Shown here one piece after another: positions 16,891 to 26,415 of a stretch of DNA of 45,099 nt. The first letter of the stretch is position 1. The number at the start of each line of letters is the position of its first letter. The position numbers and the translations under genes are program-made. The DNA comes from Mesorhizobium sp. M00.F.Ca.ET.216.01.1.1. Its GTDB lineage: Bacteria > Pseudomonadota > Alphaproteobacteria > Rhizobiales > Rhizobiaceae. The DNA lies in the NCBI RefSeq assembly GCF_004010325.2, contig NZ_SADR02000038.1, positions 1-45,099 of the forward strand, read 5' to 3'. The notes beneath the pieces are model-generated. The model made no database searches and was not told the origin of the DNA. It saw only the letters and a list, made by a program, of their open reading frames with translations.

Positions 16891-17640
16891 ATGATGAACG
16901 AGCTGAAGGGCAAGGTAGCGATCGTGACCGGTGCATCGAAGGGCATCGGCGCGGCGATAGCGCGGCAGTTTGCCAGGGCGGGTGCCGCTGTGGTGGTGAA
17001 TTACGCATCGAGCAAGGAGGACGCGGACAAGGTGGTCGCAGACATCCTGCGCGAGGGCGGCGAGGCCGTGGCGATTCAGGCGGATGTCAGCAAGAGCGCG
17101 GACGTGAAGCGGCTCTTCGCCGAGACGAAGGCTGCCTTCGGGGCGCCCAGCATCCTCGTTAACAATGCCGGCGTGTACCGATTCGGAGCGCTTGAGGAAG
17201 TGACCGAAGCGGAGTTCCACCGGCAGTTCGACACCAACGTGCTGGGCACCATCCTCACCATGCAGGAAGCGGTTGGTGCTTTCGGAGATGGCGGCGGGAG
17301 TGTCATCAATCTGAGCACAATCTCGAGCGCCAACCCGGTGCCGAATTCCGTCGTCTATTCGGCTTCCAAGAGCGCAGTCGACACCATCACTCGGGCACTC
17401 GCCGACGAGCTCGCCGGCCGCAAGATCCGGGTCAACGCGATCGCGCCTGGCATGACGGAAACCGAAGGCCTCGCAGTCGTCGGTGTCGAGGGCGAAACCG
17501 CCAGGAACATCGGCGCGACGCTGCCGATGGGGCGCCTAGGCCAACCTGATGACATCGCGCGTGTTGCCGTCTTCCTCGCGTCCGATCAGTCCGGCTGGCT
17601 GACCGGGGAACGCATCACCGCCTCAGGCGGGCAGCGCTGA
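16891..17640 (+). CDS. SDR family NAD(P)-dependent oxidoreductase
   Basis: This 249-residue classical short-chain dehydrogenase/reductase has the cofactor motif TGASKGIG at 13-20, NNAG at 91-94, the catalytic serine in INLSTISSANPV, and Y156-x3-K160 in YSASKSA. A conserved RVNAIAPGMTETEG segment follows. It resembles glucose/3-ketoacyl-ACP-reductase-like SDRs, but the substrate cannot be told from sequence. The ATG at 16891 has GAAAGAGAAAG upstream; the next codon is also ATG. Divergent LysR suggests ligand-dependent control. This and the regulator form an intact pair before a run of broken genes. Confidence 0.92.
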   Translation: MMNELKGKVAIVTGASKGIGAAIARQFARAGAAVVVNYASSKEDADKVVADILREGGEAVAIQADVSKSADVKRLFAETKAAFGAPSILVNNAGVYRFGALEEVTEAEFHRQFDTNVLGTILTMQEAVGAFGDGGGSVINLSTISSANPVPNSVVYSASKSAVDTITRALADELAGRKIRVNAIAPGMTETEGLAVVGVEGETARNIGATLPMGRLGQPDDIARVAVFLASDQSGWLTGERITASGGQR

Positions 17641-17695
17641 CGCACCGCTGAGAGCGTTCCGCAACGGGTCAAATCGCTGGTGCTGCCAAAATATC

Positions 17696-18627
17696 GCGGA
17701 TGAAGCAATCGGGTTCGATCGCCGCGGCAAGGGAAAGAGCGTCTCGCAGCGGTTGGGTGAGTATCTGAGCTTGATTTCAGATCTTCGCCAACGGAGGTTT
17801 GATCTCACCGTTGATCTGAGTGATTCCAAGACATCCAGGATATTGCATCGGTCGGTAGGCGCGCCGCTGCGGGTTGGATTCGAGCCTCCGGACAGGCCCT
17901 TGAAATTCTGGGAGGGTCAGCCCGCAAATCTCTTTGCCGCGCCCTTTGGTCAGGGCGGCTCCCACTATGTGTACCGATATCTTTCGCCTCTTGATGCTCT
18001 CAACGTTAATATCGCTGACGCCACGCCGAGGCTTACGCCGACATTGGCCGCCCAAACTGAGAGCGCACGACTCCTCGCGGAAAGGGGTTTAGTCAAAAAA
18101 GCTTACGTCGCCGTCCATGCGGGGCCCGCTTTGAGGGGCGATCCTGGCAACCGGAGCGGTTTGCTGCAGTAATTGACAAAATCTATGCCTTAACTGGTGT
18201 TCGGTCCTTGCATATTGGTGGATCGGACGAGACGCAAACCGAGCAAACAATACTTGCAGCAACTCTATCACCCGTGGCAAGCTTAGTCGGGACAGTCTCG
18301 CTCGAAACTCTGGCGGCGTTGCTTGGTGACGCTTTTGTCTTTCTGGGGAATGAGAGTGGCCCCATGCATCTGGCGGCATCAGTGGGAACTCCTGTCATCG
18401 GCCTATATGGGTTGACCCCGCCAGACATATGGGGGCCGTTCGGCGTTCCGCATCGAATCGTCGCGCCTCGGCTGCCTTGCCAATGCGTTGCCCCCAACAT
18501 GTGCAAACCGAACAATCCCGGTGGGGTCTATTGCGTACATCGCCTGCAGGTCGAGGAAGTCATTACAGCTGCGCTCGATTTGAGCGAGTCTGAAAGGCTG
18601 AAGGCAATGGAGGCCGGAAAGCTCTGA
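17696..18627 (+). pseudogene. Glycosyltransferase family 9 (heptosyltransferase-like), frameshifted and 5' truncated
   Basis: Two frames together make a GT9 protein of the ADP-heptose:LPS heptosyltransferase type. The first (17696-about 18125) reads DEAIGFDRRGKGKS, RQRRFDLTVDL and YVAVHAG. Near 18125, in a GGGGCCC stretch, one base must be skipped to continue as RFEGRSWQPERFAAVIDKI. The second frame then gives SLHIGGSDE, VGTVSLETLAALLGDA, FLGNESGPMHLAASVGTPVIGLYG and a cysteine-rich tail, ending at 18627. No start or N-terminal nucleotide-binding half is found upstream, as the SDR gene ends at 17640. The pieces are clear; whether the single-base shift is real cannot be told, but the 5' loss supports a pseudogene. 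Confidence 0.8.
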
Positions 18628-18743
18628 GTCAGCTGGTCGGATGAGGGTCTGGACCAGGCAGTCGCCCCAGGAACAAGTTGCATGGCACTAATGGTCACCG
18701 CGTGCAAAATGGTGTTTACCGCATCCGCACCGAATGAGCGCCT

Positions 18744-19241
18744 TCAATTGCGCTTGGCTTTGTTGGCCGAAGCTCCGCGACCGTTGCGACGTTTTACCAG
18801 ATTTTTGACGGTGGTCAGCTCGCGGAACCATTCTCGCAACGGCTTGGCCGGCATTCCGCCCCAGCGTTCGCCACCAGGGACGTCTCTCATGAGCTTGGAC
18901 GCTGCAGCCAGCTGCGCGCCTCGACCGATGCGGAGGTGACCGGCAATGGCGCTCTGTCCCCCAACCGCAACGTGATCCTCCAGGATCGTAGAGCCGGCTA
19001 TGCCCACCTGGGCGGCTATGACGCAATGCCGCCCGATCCCCACGTTGTGCGCTACCTGCACAAGATTATCGAGCTTCGTTCCGTCACCGATGACAGTGTC
19101 GCGCCAGCTACCGCGATCGACCGTGCTGTTAGCCCCGATTTCCACATCGTTGCCGACAACGACTCGGCCAAGATGGGCGATTTTGACATGCCCAGGAGCA
19201 CTCAGTGCGAACCCGAAGCCGTCTTGGCCGATGCGAGCTCC
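18744..19241 (-). pseudogene. lpxD: lpxD 3' fragment (UDP-3-O-acylglucosamine N-acyltransferase), cut by IS110 remnant
   Basis: On the minus strand this encodes the C-terminal portion of LpxD, the lipid A pathway N-acyltransferase. GARIGQDGFGFA is followed by VEIGANSTVDRGS, GDGTKLDNLVQVAHNVGIG and GGQSAIAGHLRIG, the left-handed beta-helix hexapeptide repeats, then a C-terminal helix and a basic tail. Homology begins abruptly at 19241, exactly where the IS110 transposase homology begins on the other strand, so the 5' half was lost in that rearrangement. An essential lpxD must exist elsewhere; this is a secondary copy or debris. Confidence 0.85.
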
Positions 19242-19606
19242 CGATCACCGCGACGGCGTTGACCGCCCTTGCTCCTGCTGCTGAGACGTTCGCCAAGGGT
19301 CGCGACTTCGCGGCCTGGCTGGGTCTGACACGGTTGCAGCGATCGACCGGAGGCAAACAGAAGCTCGGCGCGACGTCGAAGATGGGCGAGCGAACACTGC
19401 GCCGCCTGCTGATCATCGGCGCCAGCGCCGTCGTCAAACAGGCGTCGCGGCGCGGAGCTCCCAAGGGATCCTGGCTGGAACGAATGCTGGAGCGCAAGCC
19501 TCACATCCTGGTGACGGTGGCGCTCGCCAACAAGATGGCGCGCATTGTTTGGGCCCTTCTGGCGAAGGGCGGAATTTATCGAGCTCCGGTGGCGGTCGCG
19601 GCGTAA
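19240..19606 (+). mobile_element. IS110-family (IS1111 group) transposase 3' fragment
   Basis: The reading frame from about 19240 gives the C-terminal Transposase_20 half of an IS110-type DEDD transposase: PITATALTAL, then GRDFAAWLGLTRLQ, STGGKQKLGATSKMG, RTLRRLLIIGA and NKMARIVWALL, ending at 19606. This half includes the helix-hairpin-helix and the conserved serine-containing ISKMG-like segment of the IS1111 group. The N-terminal DEDD RuvC-like domain is missing because homology stops at the lpxD junction. It is an inactive relic. Confidence 0.85.
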
Positions 19607-20032
19607 GCCGGGATCGACGTCAGAGGCTGTGGGAAGGAGGGTATGGCACAACAGTCGGCGAGACGGGGCTGGGAGAACCAGGGAATGGCAGAGCGCTACC
19701 CAAGCGCGGAAAGCTGATGTGGATCCAGTCCGCGAACTCCCATACGGGCCCGCAGCCGATGGCTGCATCAGGAGGCCGGACAGATGGCAGCATCCGACAT
19801 CGTGCCCACCGCCAAAAAAACCGCTTGCGTCCGAAGGGGCGTCCACAGATGCCATTCAGCTTTCGGCCCCATTGCTGCCTATCTGAAATGCGCCTTCATT
19901 TCGGACGCTGAACTCGAAATCCTCATTACCTGAAAGCCGAGATGGATTGCCGCTGACGTTGTCATTGCTGACCTGACAACGCTCCATAACCTGGCTCGAT
20001 TGCGAACACCCAACGCTTACGATTAACATATC
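19607..20032. other. Non-coding remnant region after the IS110 relic
   Basis: This stretch of about 425 bases holds no reading frame with recognisable similarity. The first 200 bases directly follow the transposase stop and look like the IS 3' end region. Short frames here have no domain signs. Confidence 0.5.
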
Positions 20033-20203
20033 CTAGCTGCCAACCGCTTCGAACCGTTGCTCGAACTCGCGACGCAGTTCGCGGCGAAGTTCCGCCCGCA
20101 ATCGGCGTTGGTGCGTTGCGTTCATCGTTTTTGAAGCCGGCACCTCTGCCGGACTGCCCTCATCGTCAACCGCCACCATCGTGAAGTAGCAGGAATTGGT
20201 GTG
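20033..20203 (-). pseudogene. Acyl-CoA thioesterase 3' fragment
   Basis: About 57 codons of the minus strand read HTNSCYFTMVAVDDEGSPAE, then VPASKTMNATHQRRL and an arginine/glutamate-rich helix, ending at the stop at 20033. This is the C-terminal end of a hotdog-fold acyl-CoA thioesterase of the cytosolic BACH/YciA type, where ...FTFVALDEDG-like strands precede a basic tail. The rest of the domain, including the catalytic Asp, is absent: upstream sequence (20204-20375) is unrelated. It is a truncated relic in the decayed zone. Confidence 0.65.
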
Positions 20204-20375
20204 ACGTCGGACGAGGCGGTGTCGGTCAGGCTGGCATTGCCGGCAGGATTGGCCCGGGATCAGCTCAGCATTTTAAGGCTTGGTCTTGAGGATTGTGTGC
20301 AGCCCTTCATGCCCCAGGGACGGTGCGCCCTGCGCTCAGATGTCGGGTTATTGCGCGCCTGGGCGGCGAGCGACA

Positions 20376-21287
20376 CTATTGTTCGAAAGGCTCTCCCAGC
20401 GAAGCCACGCCGTTGAGCTTGAGCAGACGCCGGTTCGAAGAAATAATGCCCAGCACGACGATTGTCACGAGATAGGGCAGGCTCGATAGAAGTTGCGAGG
20501 AAACGTCCAGTCCGGTCGCCTGGGCCGCCAGGCTTGCCAGGGAGACGGCACCGAAGAGGCAGGCGCCGAGGAAGATACGGCTGGTGAGCCAGGTGCCGAA
20601 GACGACGAGCGCGATCGCGATCCAGCCGCGCCCGGCAATCATGCCATCGGCCCACAGCGGCGTGTAGACCACGGCCGCGTAGGCGCCGGCGAAACCCGCC
20701 AACACGCCGCCGAAGGCGACAGCGGCGAAGCGCACGGCGATCACCGGATAGCCGAGCGCATGGGCCGCCTTGGGATTCTCGCCGACGGCGCGCACGACAA
20801 GGCCGGTCTTGGTGTAGGCGAATATAGCCCAGATGGCGACGGTCGCGGCCAGCGAGAGCCACACGACGACGTCCTGAGCGAACAGGCCGCCGATGACCGG
20901 GATATCTGAAAGCCAGGGCAATGAAAGCTTCGGAAGGCCTTTGACCGTGAGGCTCTCATAGGTCTTGCCGAACAGTGCCGAGAGGCCCTGGCCGAGTATG
21001 CCTATGGCGAGTCCCACCGCGACCTGGTTCGCGCGGAACCCCAGCGCGATGACGGCAAAGACAAGGGAAAGAGCCGCGCTGGCGAGGCCCGCGGCCAGGA
21101 AACCCAGGAGGTGGCCGCCGCCGTGATAGACGATGATGAAGGCGATGACCGCCCCCAAGGCCATCAGTCCCTCCACGCCGAGATTGAGGACGCCGGCCCG
21201 CTCGGCCACCATTTCGCCGAGCGCCGCCAAAAGGAACGGCGTGGCCGCCGCCAGCATTCCGGCGACGATGAACTCGAGGGCATTCAT
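20376..21287 (-). CDS. BMP-type ABC transporter permease 2 (purine/nucleoside-like)
   Basis: This 303-residue inner-membrane permease of the BPD_transp_2 (ribose/branched-chain-type) family has about nine helices. It begins MNALEFIVAGMLAAATPFLL, then ALGEMVAERAGVLNLGVEGLMALGA, a signature of YufQ/NupQ-like permeases. AVGENPKAAHALG is the conserved cytoplasmic loop that contacts the ATPase. The start at 21287 overlaps the preceding permease stop by four bases. It is the last gene of the operon that begins near 28994. It pairs with the 366-residue permease to form the channel. Confidence 0.93.
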   Translation of the reverse strand: MNALEFIVAGMLAAATPFLLAALGEMVAERAGVLNLGVEGLMALGAVIAFIIVYHGGGHLLGFLAAGLASAALSLVFAVIALGFRANQVAVGLAIGILGQGLSALFGKTYESLTVKGLPKLSLPWLSDIPVIGGLFAQDVVVWLSLAATVAIWAIFAYTKTGLVVRAVGENPKAAHALGYPVIAVRFAAVAFGGVLAGFAGAYAAVVYTPLWADGMIAGRGWIAIALVVFGTWLTSRIFLGACLFGAVSLASLAAQATGLDVSSQLLSSLPYLVTIVVLGIISSNRRLLKLNGVASLGEPFEQ

Positions 21288-22384
21288 GGAGCGCTTCCGT
21301 GGGCGGCATGGCGCCGTTCGAGCCGGTAGCGGACGAAGGCGATGGCGACGAGATAGGCGAGCAGCAGGCTGCCCTGGAAGACCCGGACCGCGGCGACCGG
21401 CAGATTTGCCGAGACCATGGCGTTGTCGCCGCCGATATAGAGGGCCGCCATGAGCAGCGCGGAAAAAATGATGCCTATCGGGTGAAGGCCACCGAGATAC
21501 GCAACGATGATGGCGGCATAGCCGTAACCGGTCGAGATGGAGCGCTGCAACTGGCCGAGCGGCCCAGCCACCTCGGCCGCCCCGGCGAGGCCCGCCGCGA
21601 AGCCGCCGATGAGGAGGGAAAGCCAGATCGCGCGTCCTTCGTTGAAGCCGGCGTATCCGGCCGCGTGCGGCGCAAGGCCGCCGACCTGCAGCTTGTAGCC
21701 GGCGAAACTCCTCTGCATGAAGACCCAGGCCGCGAGGGAGAACGCGAAGGCGATAAGCAGCGAGACGTTGACGCGGGTGCCGGGGATCAGAATCGGCACC
21801 ATCGCGTCGTACTGGAACATCACCGACTGCGGGAAGTTGAAGCCGGCCGGGTCCTTCCAGGGGCCGAGAAGCAGATGGTTGAGCAGCTGCGCGGCAACGA
21901 GCGCCAGCATGAGCGATACGAGAATCTCGTTTGCGTTGAGCCGCACGCGCCAGAACGCCGTGAGCGAGGCCCAAAGCGCGCCGCCCAGTGCACCGAGGAC
22001 GAGCATTGCGGGCCAGATCCACTGGCCCGTTGCCTGCGGGAGCCAAATGGGAATGGCCGATGCGAAGATCGCGCCGAGGATGAACTGGCCCTCGGCGCCG
22101 ATGTTGAAGACCTTTGCGCGAAAGCCGATCGCAAGCCCCTGCGCGATCAGCAGCAGCGGCCCCATCTTCAGCAGGACTTCCGAGAACGAGGCCCAGGACA
22201 GGAAGGGTTCCAGAAGCATCGCGTGGAAGACGGCGAGGGGATCGCGGCCCATCAGCAGGTAGAGCGCGAGATTGAGCAGCGTCGCCAGGCCGAGCGCGGC
22301 GGGCGGGGCGACCAGCTTGATTGCAAGCGAGGCATGTTCCCGGCGAACCAGCACGGGAAGGAACGGCCGGGACAGAACGCTCAT
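21284..22384 (-). CDS. BMP-type ABC transporter permease 1
   Basis: This 366-residue permease, about ten helices, is of the YufP/NupP type: LKMGPLLLIAQGLAIGFRAKVFNIGAEGQ is the family's signature, followed by NANEILVSLMLALVA and the loop VGGLAPHAAGYAGFNEGRAI. Its start overlaps the ATPase stop by four bases and its stop overlaps the next start by four, so all are translationally coupled. Transporters of this class with a BMP binding protein import nucleosides or purine-like compounds where studied. Confidence 0.94.
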   Translation of the reverse strand: MSVLSRPFLPVLVRREHASLAIKLVAPPAALGLATLLNLALYLLMGRDPLAVFHAMLLEPFLSWASFSEVLLKMGPLLLIAQGLAIGFRAKVFNIGAEGQFILGAIFASAIPIWLPQATGQWIWPAMLVLGALGGALWASLTAFWRVRLNANEILVSLMLALVAAQLLNHLLLGPWKDPAGFNFPQSVMFQYDAMVPILIPGTRVNVSLLIAFAFSLAAWVFMQRSFAGYKLQVGGLAPHAAGYAGFNEGRAIWLSLLIGGFAAGLAGAAEVAGPLGQLQRSISTGYGYAAIIVAYLGGLHPIGIIFSALLMAALYIGGDNAMVSANLPVAAVRVFQGSLLLAYLVAIAFVRYRLERRHAAHGSAP

Positions 22385-23904
22385 GCGGGGACCTTTTCGG
22401 CCGTCGAATGCGCGCCGATCATGTAGCGGCCGATCTCCTCGGGTCTGGTGTCGCGCGTCACCAGCGGCGGGCTCAGCCGGCCCTGATGGATCACCTGGAT
22501 CGAATCGCAGAGCTCGAACAGTTCCTCCAGTTCCTCCGAGATGACCAGGGTGGCCATGCCCTCGTTGCGGAGGGCGACGAGACGCCGGCGGATGGCGGAT
22601 GCGGCGCCGACATCCACGCCCCAGGTGGGCTGCGCCACGAACAGCAATTTCGGAGACAGCATGATCTCGCGGCCTACGATGAACTTCTGCAGATTGCCCC
22701 CCGAAAGCGCCCCGGCCTCCGTTTCGGAACCCGGCGTGCGCACGTCGTATTGCCGGATGCAGTCGTCGGTGAACGCCTTCGCACGGGCCGTGTCGACCAG
22801 GCCGCGTTTCAGGAGGCCGGAGGGATGGGCGGTCAGAAGGCTGTTGAGGACGAGGGACATTTCCGGCACCGCGCCGCGGCCCAGCCGTTCCTCCGGAACG
22901 AAGGCGAAGCCCAGCCGGCGGCGGGCAGCCGCATCGAGCGCGCCGACGTCCCTTCCCATCATGAAGATACGCTCGGACTTTTCGCGCGGCAGCACCGTTT
23001 CGCCCGAGATCAGCGCCGCGAGTTCGCTCTGCCCGTTGCCCGATATGCCCGCGATACCAAGGATCTCGCCCGCCCGGACCGTCAGGCTGACGTCGGAAAG
23101 CGCCGCGGCGAAGGGATCGTCCGGCCGATGCTCGAGGCCGACGATTTCGAGGCGCTTTTCTCCGCCGGAATGCGCAACCGCCGGCATGGGCTGCGGCATG
23201 TCGCGGCCGATCATCATGCGGGCGAGATCGTGCGCGTCGTGGTCGCGGGGATCCACATGGCCCGTAATGCGCCCGCCGCGCAGGATGGTCGCGCGGTCGC
23301 AGACCGCACGGATCTCCTCCAGCTTGTGCGAGATGAACAGAATGGACACGCCGCCGTCGCGCAGCCGCCGCAATGTCTCGAAAAGCTTGTCCACCGATTG
23401 CGGCGGCAGGACGGAGGTCGGTTCGTCGAGGATCAGGAGCTGCGGTTCGGTCAGCAGGCAGCGGATGATTTCCACCCGCTGCCGCTCTCCGACCGAGAGC
23501 GCGTGCACATGGGCGAGCGGATCGACCTCAAGACCGAAGTCGCGGCCGAGCTTGCGGATGCCTTGCGCAAGATCCGATTTGCTCCCGGGCACGACCAGCC
23601 GGACATTCTCCACCACCGTCAGCGTCTCGAACAACGAGAAATGCTGGAAGACCATGCCGATCCCCTTGCGCCTCGCGTCCGCCGGGGACGCAAGCGCGAG
23701 GGTCTCTCCTTTCCAGGTCGCTGTTCCGGCGTCCGGCTGCTCGACGCCGTATATCAGCTTCATCAGCGTCGACTTGCCCGCCCCGTTCTCTCCGAGGATC
23801 GCATGGATCGAGCGCGGAGCCACGTCCAGATCGATGTCCCGATTGGCATGGATCTGGCCGTAGCTCTTGGAGATGCCGCGCAGCGACAGAAGCGGGGCGG
23901 TCAT
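22381..23904 (-). CDS. BMP-type ABC transporter double ATPase
   Basis: This 507-residue protein has two fused ABC domains. Domain 1 (about 5-240) has Walker A GENGAGKST, the signature LSVGERQRVEIIR and Walker B LLILDEPTSVLPP. Domain 2 (about 255-500) has a degenerate P-loop GISGNGQSEL and the signature LSGGNLQKFIVGREI. The QQPxAG-type asymmetric layout is typical of YufO/RbsA/MglA-class sugar and nucleoside importers. It starts two bases after the BMP protein stop. It is complete and consistent with an active importer. Confidence 0.95.
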   Translation of the reverse strand: MTAPLLSLRGISKSYGQIHANRDIDLDVAPRSIHAILGENGAGKSTLMKLIYGVEQPDAGTATWKGETLALASPADARRKGIGMVFQHFSLFETLTVVENVRLVVPGSKSDLAQGIRKLGRDFGLEVDPLAHVHALSVGERQRVEIIRCLLTEPQLLILDEPTSVLPPQSVDKLFETLRRLRDGGVSILFISHKLEEIRAVCDRATILRGGRITGHVDPRDHDAHDLARMMIGRDMPQPMPAVAHSGGEKRLEIVGLEHRPDDPFAAALSDVSLTVRAGEILGIAGISGNGQSELAALISGETVLPREKSERIFMMGRDVGALDAAARRRLGFAFVPEERLGRGAVPEMSLVLNSLLTAHPSGLLKRGLVDTARAKAFTDDCIRQYDVRTPGSETEAGALSGGNLQKFIVGREIMLSPKLLFVAQPTWGVDVGAASAIRRRLVALRNEGMATLVISEELEELFELCDSIQVIHQGRLSPPLVTRDTRPEEIGRYMIGAHSTAEKVPA

Positions 23905-23906
23905 GG

Positions 23907-25004
23907 TTACTTGGGCAGCGGCGTGGTGATACCCTTGACGTGCCAGTCCATGGCGACGATCTCGGCCTCGGTCATCGTCTTGCCGGCGGGGACGCCTTCG
24001 CTGCCGTCGGCCTTGGCGATCGGACCGGCAAAGGGCGAGAAGCTGCCGTCGGCGATCTTGGCTTCAACTTCCTTGATCTTGGTCATGATGTCGGCCGGGA
24101 TGCCCGGGTTCCAGTCGACGACTTCGACGACCTTGTCGCCGACACCCAAGAAGGCGTTGGCGCCCTTGAAGGTACCGGCAAGGTGGGCGTCGACCGAGGC
24201 TTTGAAAAAGGGCGACCAATCGGTCGCCACGCAGCCGAGATAGGTCTTGGGCGCGTATTTCTTCATCGACGAGTTGAGGTTGAAGGCGGGGATGCCGGCC
24301 TCCTCGCAAGCCGAAACGACGGAAGGCGTGTCCTGCGCGTTGGAGAAGATGACGTCGCATTTCTGCGCCAGCAGCGCCTTGGCGGCTTCCTGCTCCTTGG
24401 CCGGGTCGAACCAGGAGTTCACCCATACGACCGAAACCTCGACATCGGGCTTCACAGCCTGCGCTCCCAGCGTGAACGCGTTGATGGAGGTGATCAGCTC
24501 GGGAATGGCGAAGGCGGAAACCGAGCCGAGCTTGCCGGTCTTCGAAAGCGCGGCCGCCGCCATGCCCATCAGATAGGTGCCCTGGGAATATTGGGCCGCG
24601 AAGGGCGAGAAGTTCGGCACCACCTGGAAACCGGAAGCATGCAGCACGGTGACGTCGGGATTGCGGCGCGCGATCTGCAGGGCGCCGTTCTGATAGCCGA
24701 AGGAGCCGGCGATCAGGAACTTGTTCCCGTCGGCGACCGCCTTGTTCATGATGCGGTCGGCGTCGGGGCCTTCCTGTATGTTCTCGATGATGGTGACCCT
24801 CACCTTGTCGCCGTAGGCGGCCTTGACCGGCTCGAGCCCGTCGGCCAGCGCACGGCCCCAGCCGACATCGCCGACCGGCGACGGGACCACGAGCACGATG
24901 CCCAGCGGTTCGTCGGCGGCAAGCGCGCGGCTGCCCACCGCGGCGACAAACCCGGTAGCGGCAGCGCCCTTCATCAATGTTCTGCGGGTAAGATTTGTCA
25001 GCAT
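23907..25004 (-). CDS. BMP-family substrate-binding lipoprotein-like protein (Tat-type signal)
   Basis: This 365-residue periplasmic binding protein of the BMP/PnrA family (PF02608) binds nucleosides or purine-like ligands. The N terminus MLTNLTRRTLMKGAAATGFV carries a twin-arginine-like motif followed by a hydrophobic stretch and AxA cleavage near residue 29. The mature part shows GDVGWGRALADGLEPVK, MNKAVADGNKFLIAGSFGYQ, ALSKTGKLGSVSAF and DVIFSNAQDTPSVVSACEE, all BMP hallmarks. No lipobox is seen, so it is likely soluble. It lies 30 bases after the amidohydrolase gene. Its ligand is not known but should match the operon's catabolic genes. Confidence 0.93.
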   Translation of the reverse strand: MLTNLTRRTLMKGAAATGFVAAVGSRALAADEPLGIVLVVPSPVGDVGWGRALADGLEPVKAAYGDKVRVTIIENIQEGPDADRIMNKAVADGNKFLIAGSFGYQNGALQIARRNPDVTVLHASGFQVVPNFSPFAAQYSQGTYLMGMAAAALSKTGKLGSVSAFAIPELITSINAFTLGAQAVKPDVEVSVVWVNSWFDPAKEQEAAKALLAQKCDVIFSNAQDTPSVVSACEEAGIPAFNLNSSMKKYAPKTYLGCVATDWSPFFKASVDAHLAGTFKGANAFLGVGDKVVEVVDWNPGIPADIMTKIKEVEAKIADGSFSPFAGPIAKADGSEGVPAGKTMTEAEIVAMDWHVKGITTPLPK

Positions 25005-25034
25005 GTCGGTTCCCCTTGCTTTTGGTTTTGGCTT

Positions 25035-26414
25035 CTAGAATTCCACGGTGGCGAGCGCCGCCTCGGCTTGCGCGAACAGCCTTGCCTCGTCGAGCCCCGG
25101 GAACTCTCCCCTGGCCCAGACGATGCGGCCGTTGATCATCGTCATGTCGGTCGGCGTGCCGATGCCCACCTTGGCCAGCAGGCTCAGCGGATCATGCCGC
25201 GTGCCGACATAGTCCATGCGCCGCGTGTCGATGGCGAACAGGTCGGCGGCCATGCCGGGCGACAGCCTGCCGATGTCGCCGCGCCCGAGCAGCGCCGCGC
25301 CCCCGGTCGTCGCATAGCCGAGGAAATCGGCCGGCGGCGGGACCGGATGGTCACGTGTCGACGCCGACAGGCATTGCAGCATGTAGGCGGAATGGATGCA
25401 GTACATCAGGTTGGAATTGTCGTTCGAGGCGGCACCGTCGCAACCCAGCCCCACACTGAGCCCGAGGGCCGACATCGCCGGTATGTCGGTGATTTCGGCG
25501 CCGACGAGATAGACCGGCTCCGGGCAGTGCGCGACGCCAGTGCCGGTGGCGGCCATCTTGCCCAGCTCGTCGTGGGTCAGCTCCCAGCAATGGGCATAGA
25601 AGGCATCCGACCCGCAGAAACCTATCTCCGCGCAATAGTCCACCGTGCGCAGGCCGTGGCGGGCCTGCATGACCGGGCTTTCGCCCTCGCCGACATGGGT
25701 GTGCATGCGCACCTTGCGGTCGCGCGCCAGCGCCACCGATTCCACGAATGTCTCGCGATAGCAGTTGACCGGCTGGCAGGGCGCGACGACGACCTGGCGC
25801 ATGCCGAAGCGACCGGCATCATGGTAGGCGTCGATCAGCCGGGCGCAGTCGGCGATGAATTCGTCCGTCGTTTCCAGCATGGCGTCGGGGATGGTCGAGC
25901 CTTCCGATTTCGGCAGCGTGTTGCCGCCACGTCCGGCATGGAAGCGCATGCCGAGCAGTTCGGCCGCCTCGAACTGCCGGTCGATCAGCCTTTTGCCGGC
26001 ATGCCGCGGAAAGCAGTACTGATGGTCGAACGCCGTCGTGCAGCCGTGCTTTATCAACTCCGCCATGGCCGTGACCGATGCGTGGTAGAAGCACTCCTCG
26101 GTCAGCCGCGAGAAGATGGGATAGATGCGGTCGAGCCATTCGATGACCGACAGCTTCGTCCAGTCCAGATCGGCGCGGTTGCGCACGAAGCACTGAAAGA
26201 AGTGGTGATGGGTGTTGACGAGGCCGGGATAGACGAACCAGCCGGCGGCATCCTGCGCCACAGTTCCGACAGGCAGCTCCCCCTTGTCGAGACCTTCGCC
26301 GATGGCCCGTATCGCCGGGCCGTCGGTCAACACATCGACATTGCGACGGATGCGCGGACCGCTGCCATCGTCTACGATGACCGCAGCGCAGTTCTTCAAC
26401 AGATAGCCCGCCAC
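25035..26414 (-). CDS. Amidohydrolase, 8-oxoguanine/guanine deaminase-like
   Basis: This 459-residue metal-dependent hydrolase of the amidohydrolase superfamily is close to 8-oxoguanine deaminase, AtzB and TrzN. The metal site includes H69-x-H71 in PGLVNTHHHFFQ, then MHTHVGE, DAFYAHCWELT and the final aspartate in GLGCDGAASNDNSN. The FHAGRGGNTLPKSEGSTIPD stretch corresponds to the substrate loop region seen in 8-oxoguanine deaminases. It would deaminate an amino-purine or similar heterocycle in the cytoplasm. It lies one base after the GST-like gene and 30 bases before the BMP gene. The exact substrate is unknown; isocytosine-type and triazine substrates are alternatives. Confidence 0.85.
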   Translation of the reverse strand: MAGYLLKNCAAVIVDDGSGPRIRRNVDVLTDGPAIRAIGEGLDKGELPVGTVAQDAAGWFVYPGLVNTHHHFFQCFVRNRADLDWTKLSVIEWLDRIYPIFSRLTEECFYHASVTAMAELIKHGCTTAFDHQYCFPRHAGKRLIDRQFEAAELLGMRFHAGRGGNTLPKSEGSTIPDAMLETTDEFIADCARLIDAYHDAGRFGMRQVVVAPCQPVNCYRETFVESVALARDRKVRMHTHVGEGESPVMQARHGLRTVDYCAEIGFCGSDAFYAHCWELTHDELGKMAATGTGVAHCPEPVYLVGAEITDIPAMSALGLSVGLGCDGAASNDNSNLMYCIHSAYMLQCLSASTRDHPVPPPADFLGYATTGGAALLGRGDIGRLSPGMAADLFAIDTRRMDYVGTRHDPLSLLAKVGIGTPTDMTMINGRIVWARGEFPGLDEARLFAQAEAALATVEF

Positions 26415-26415
26415 G

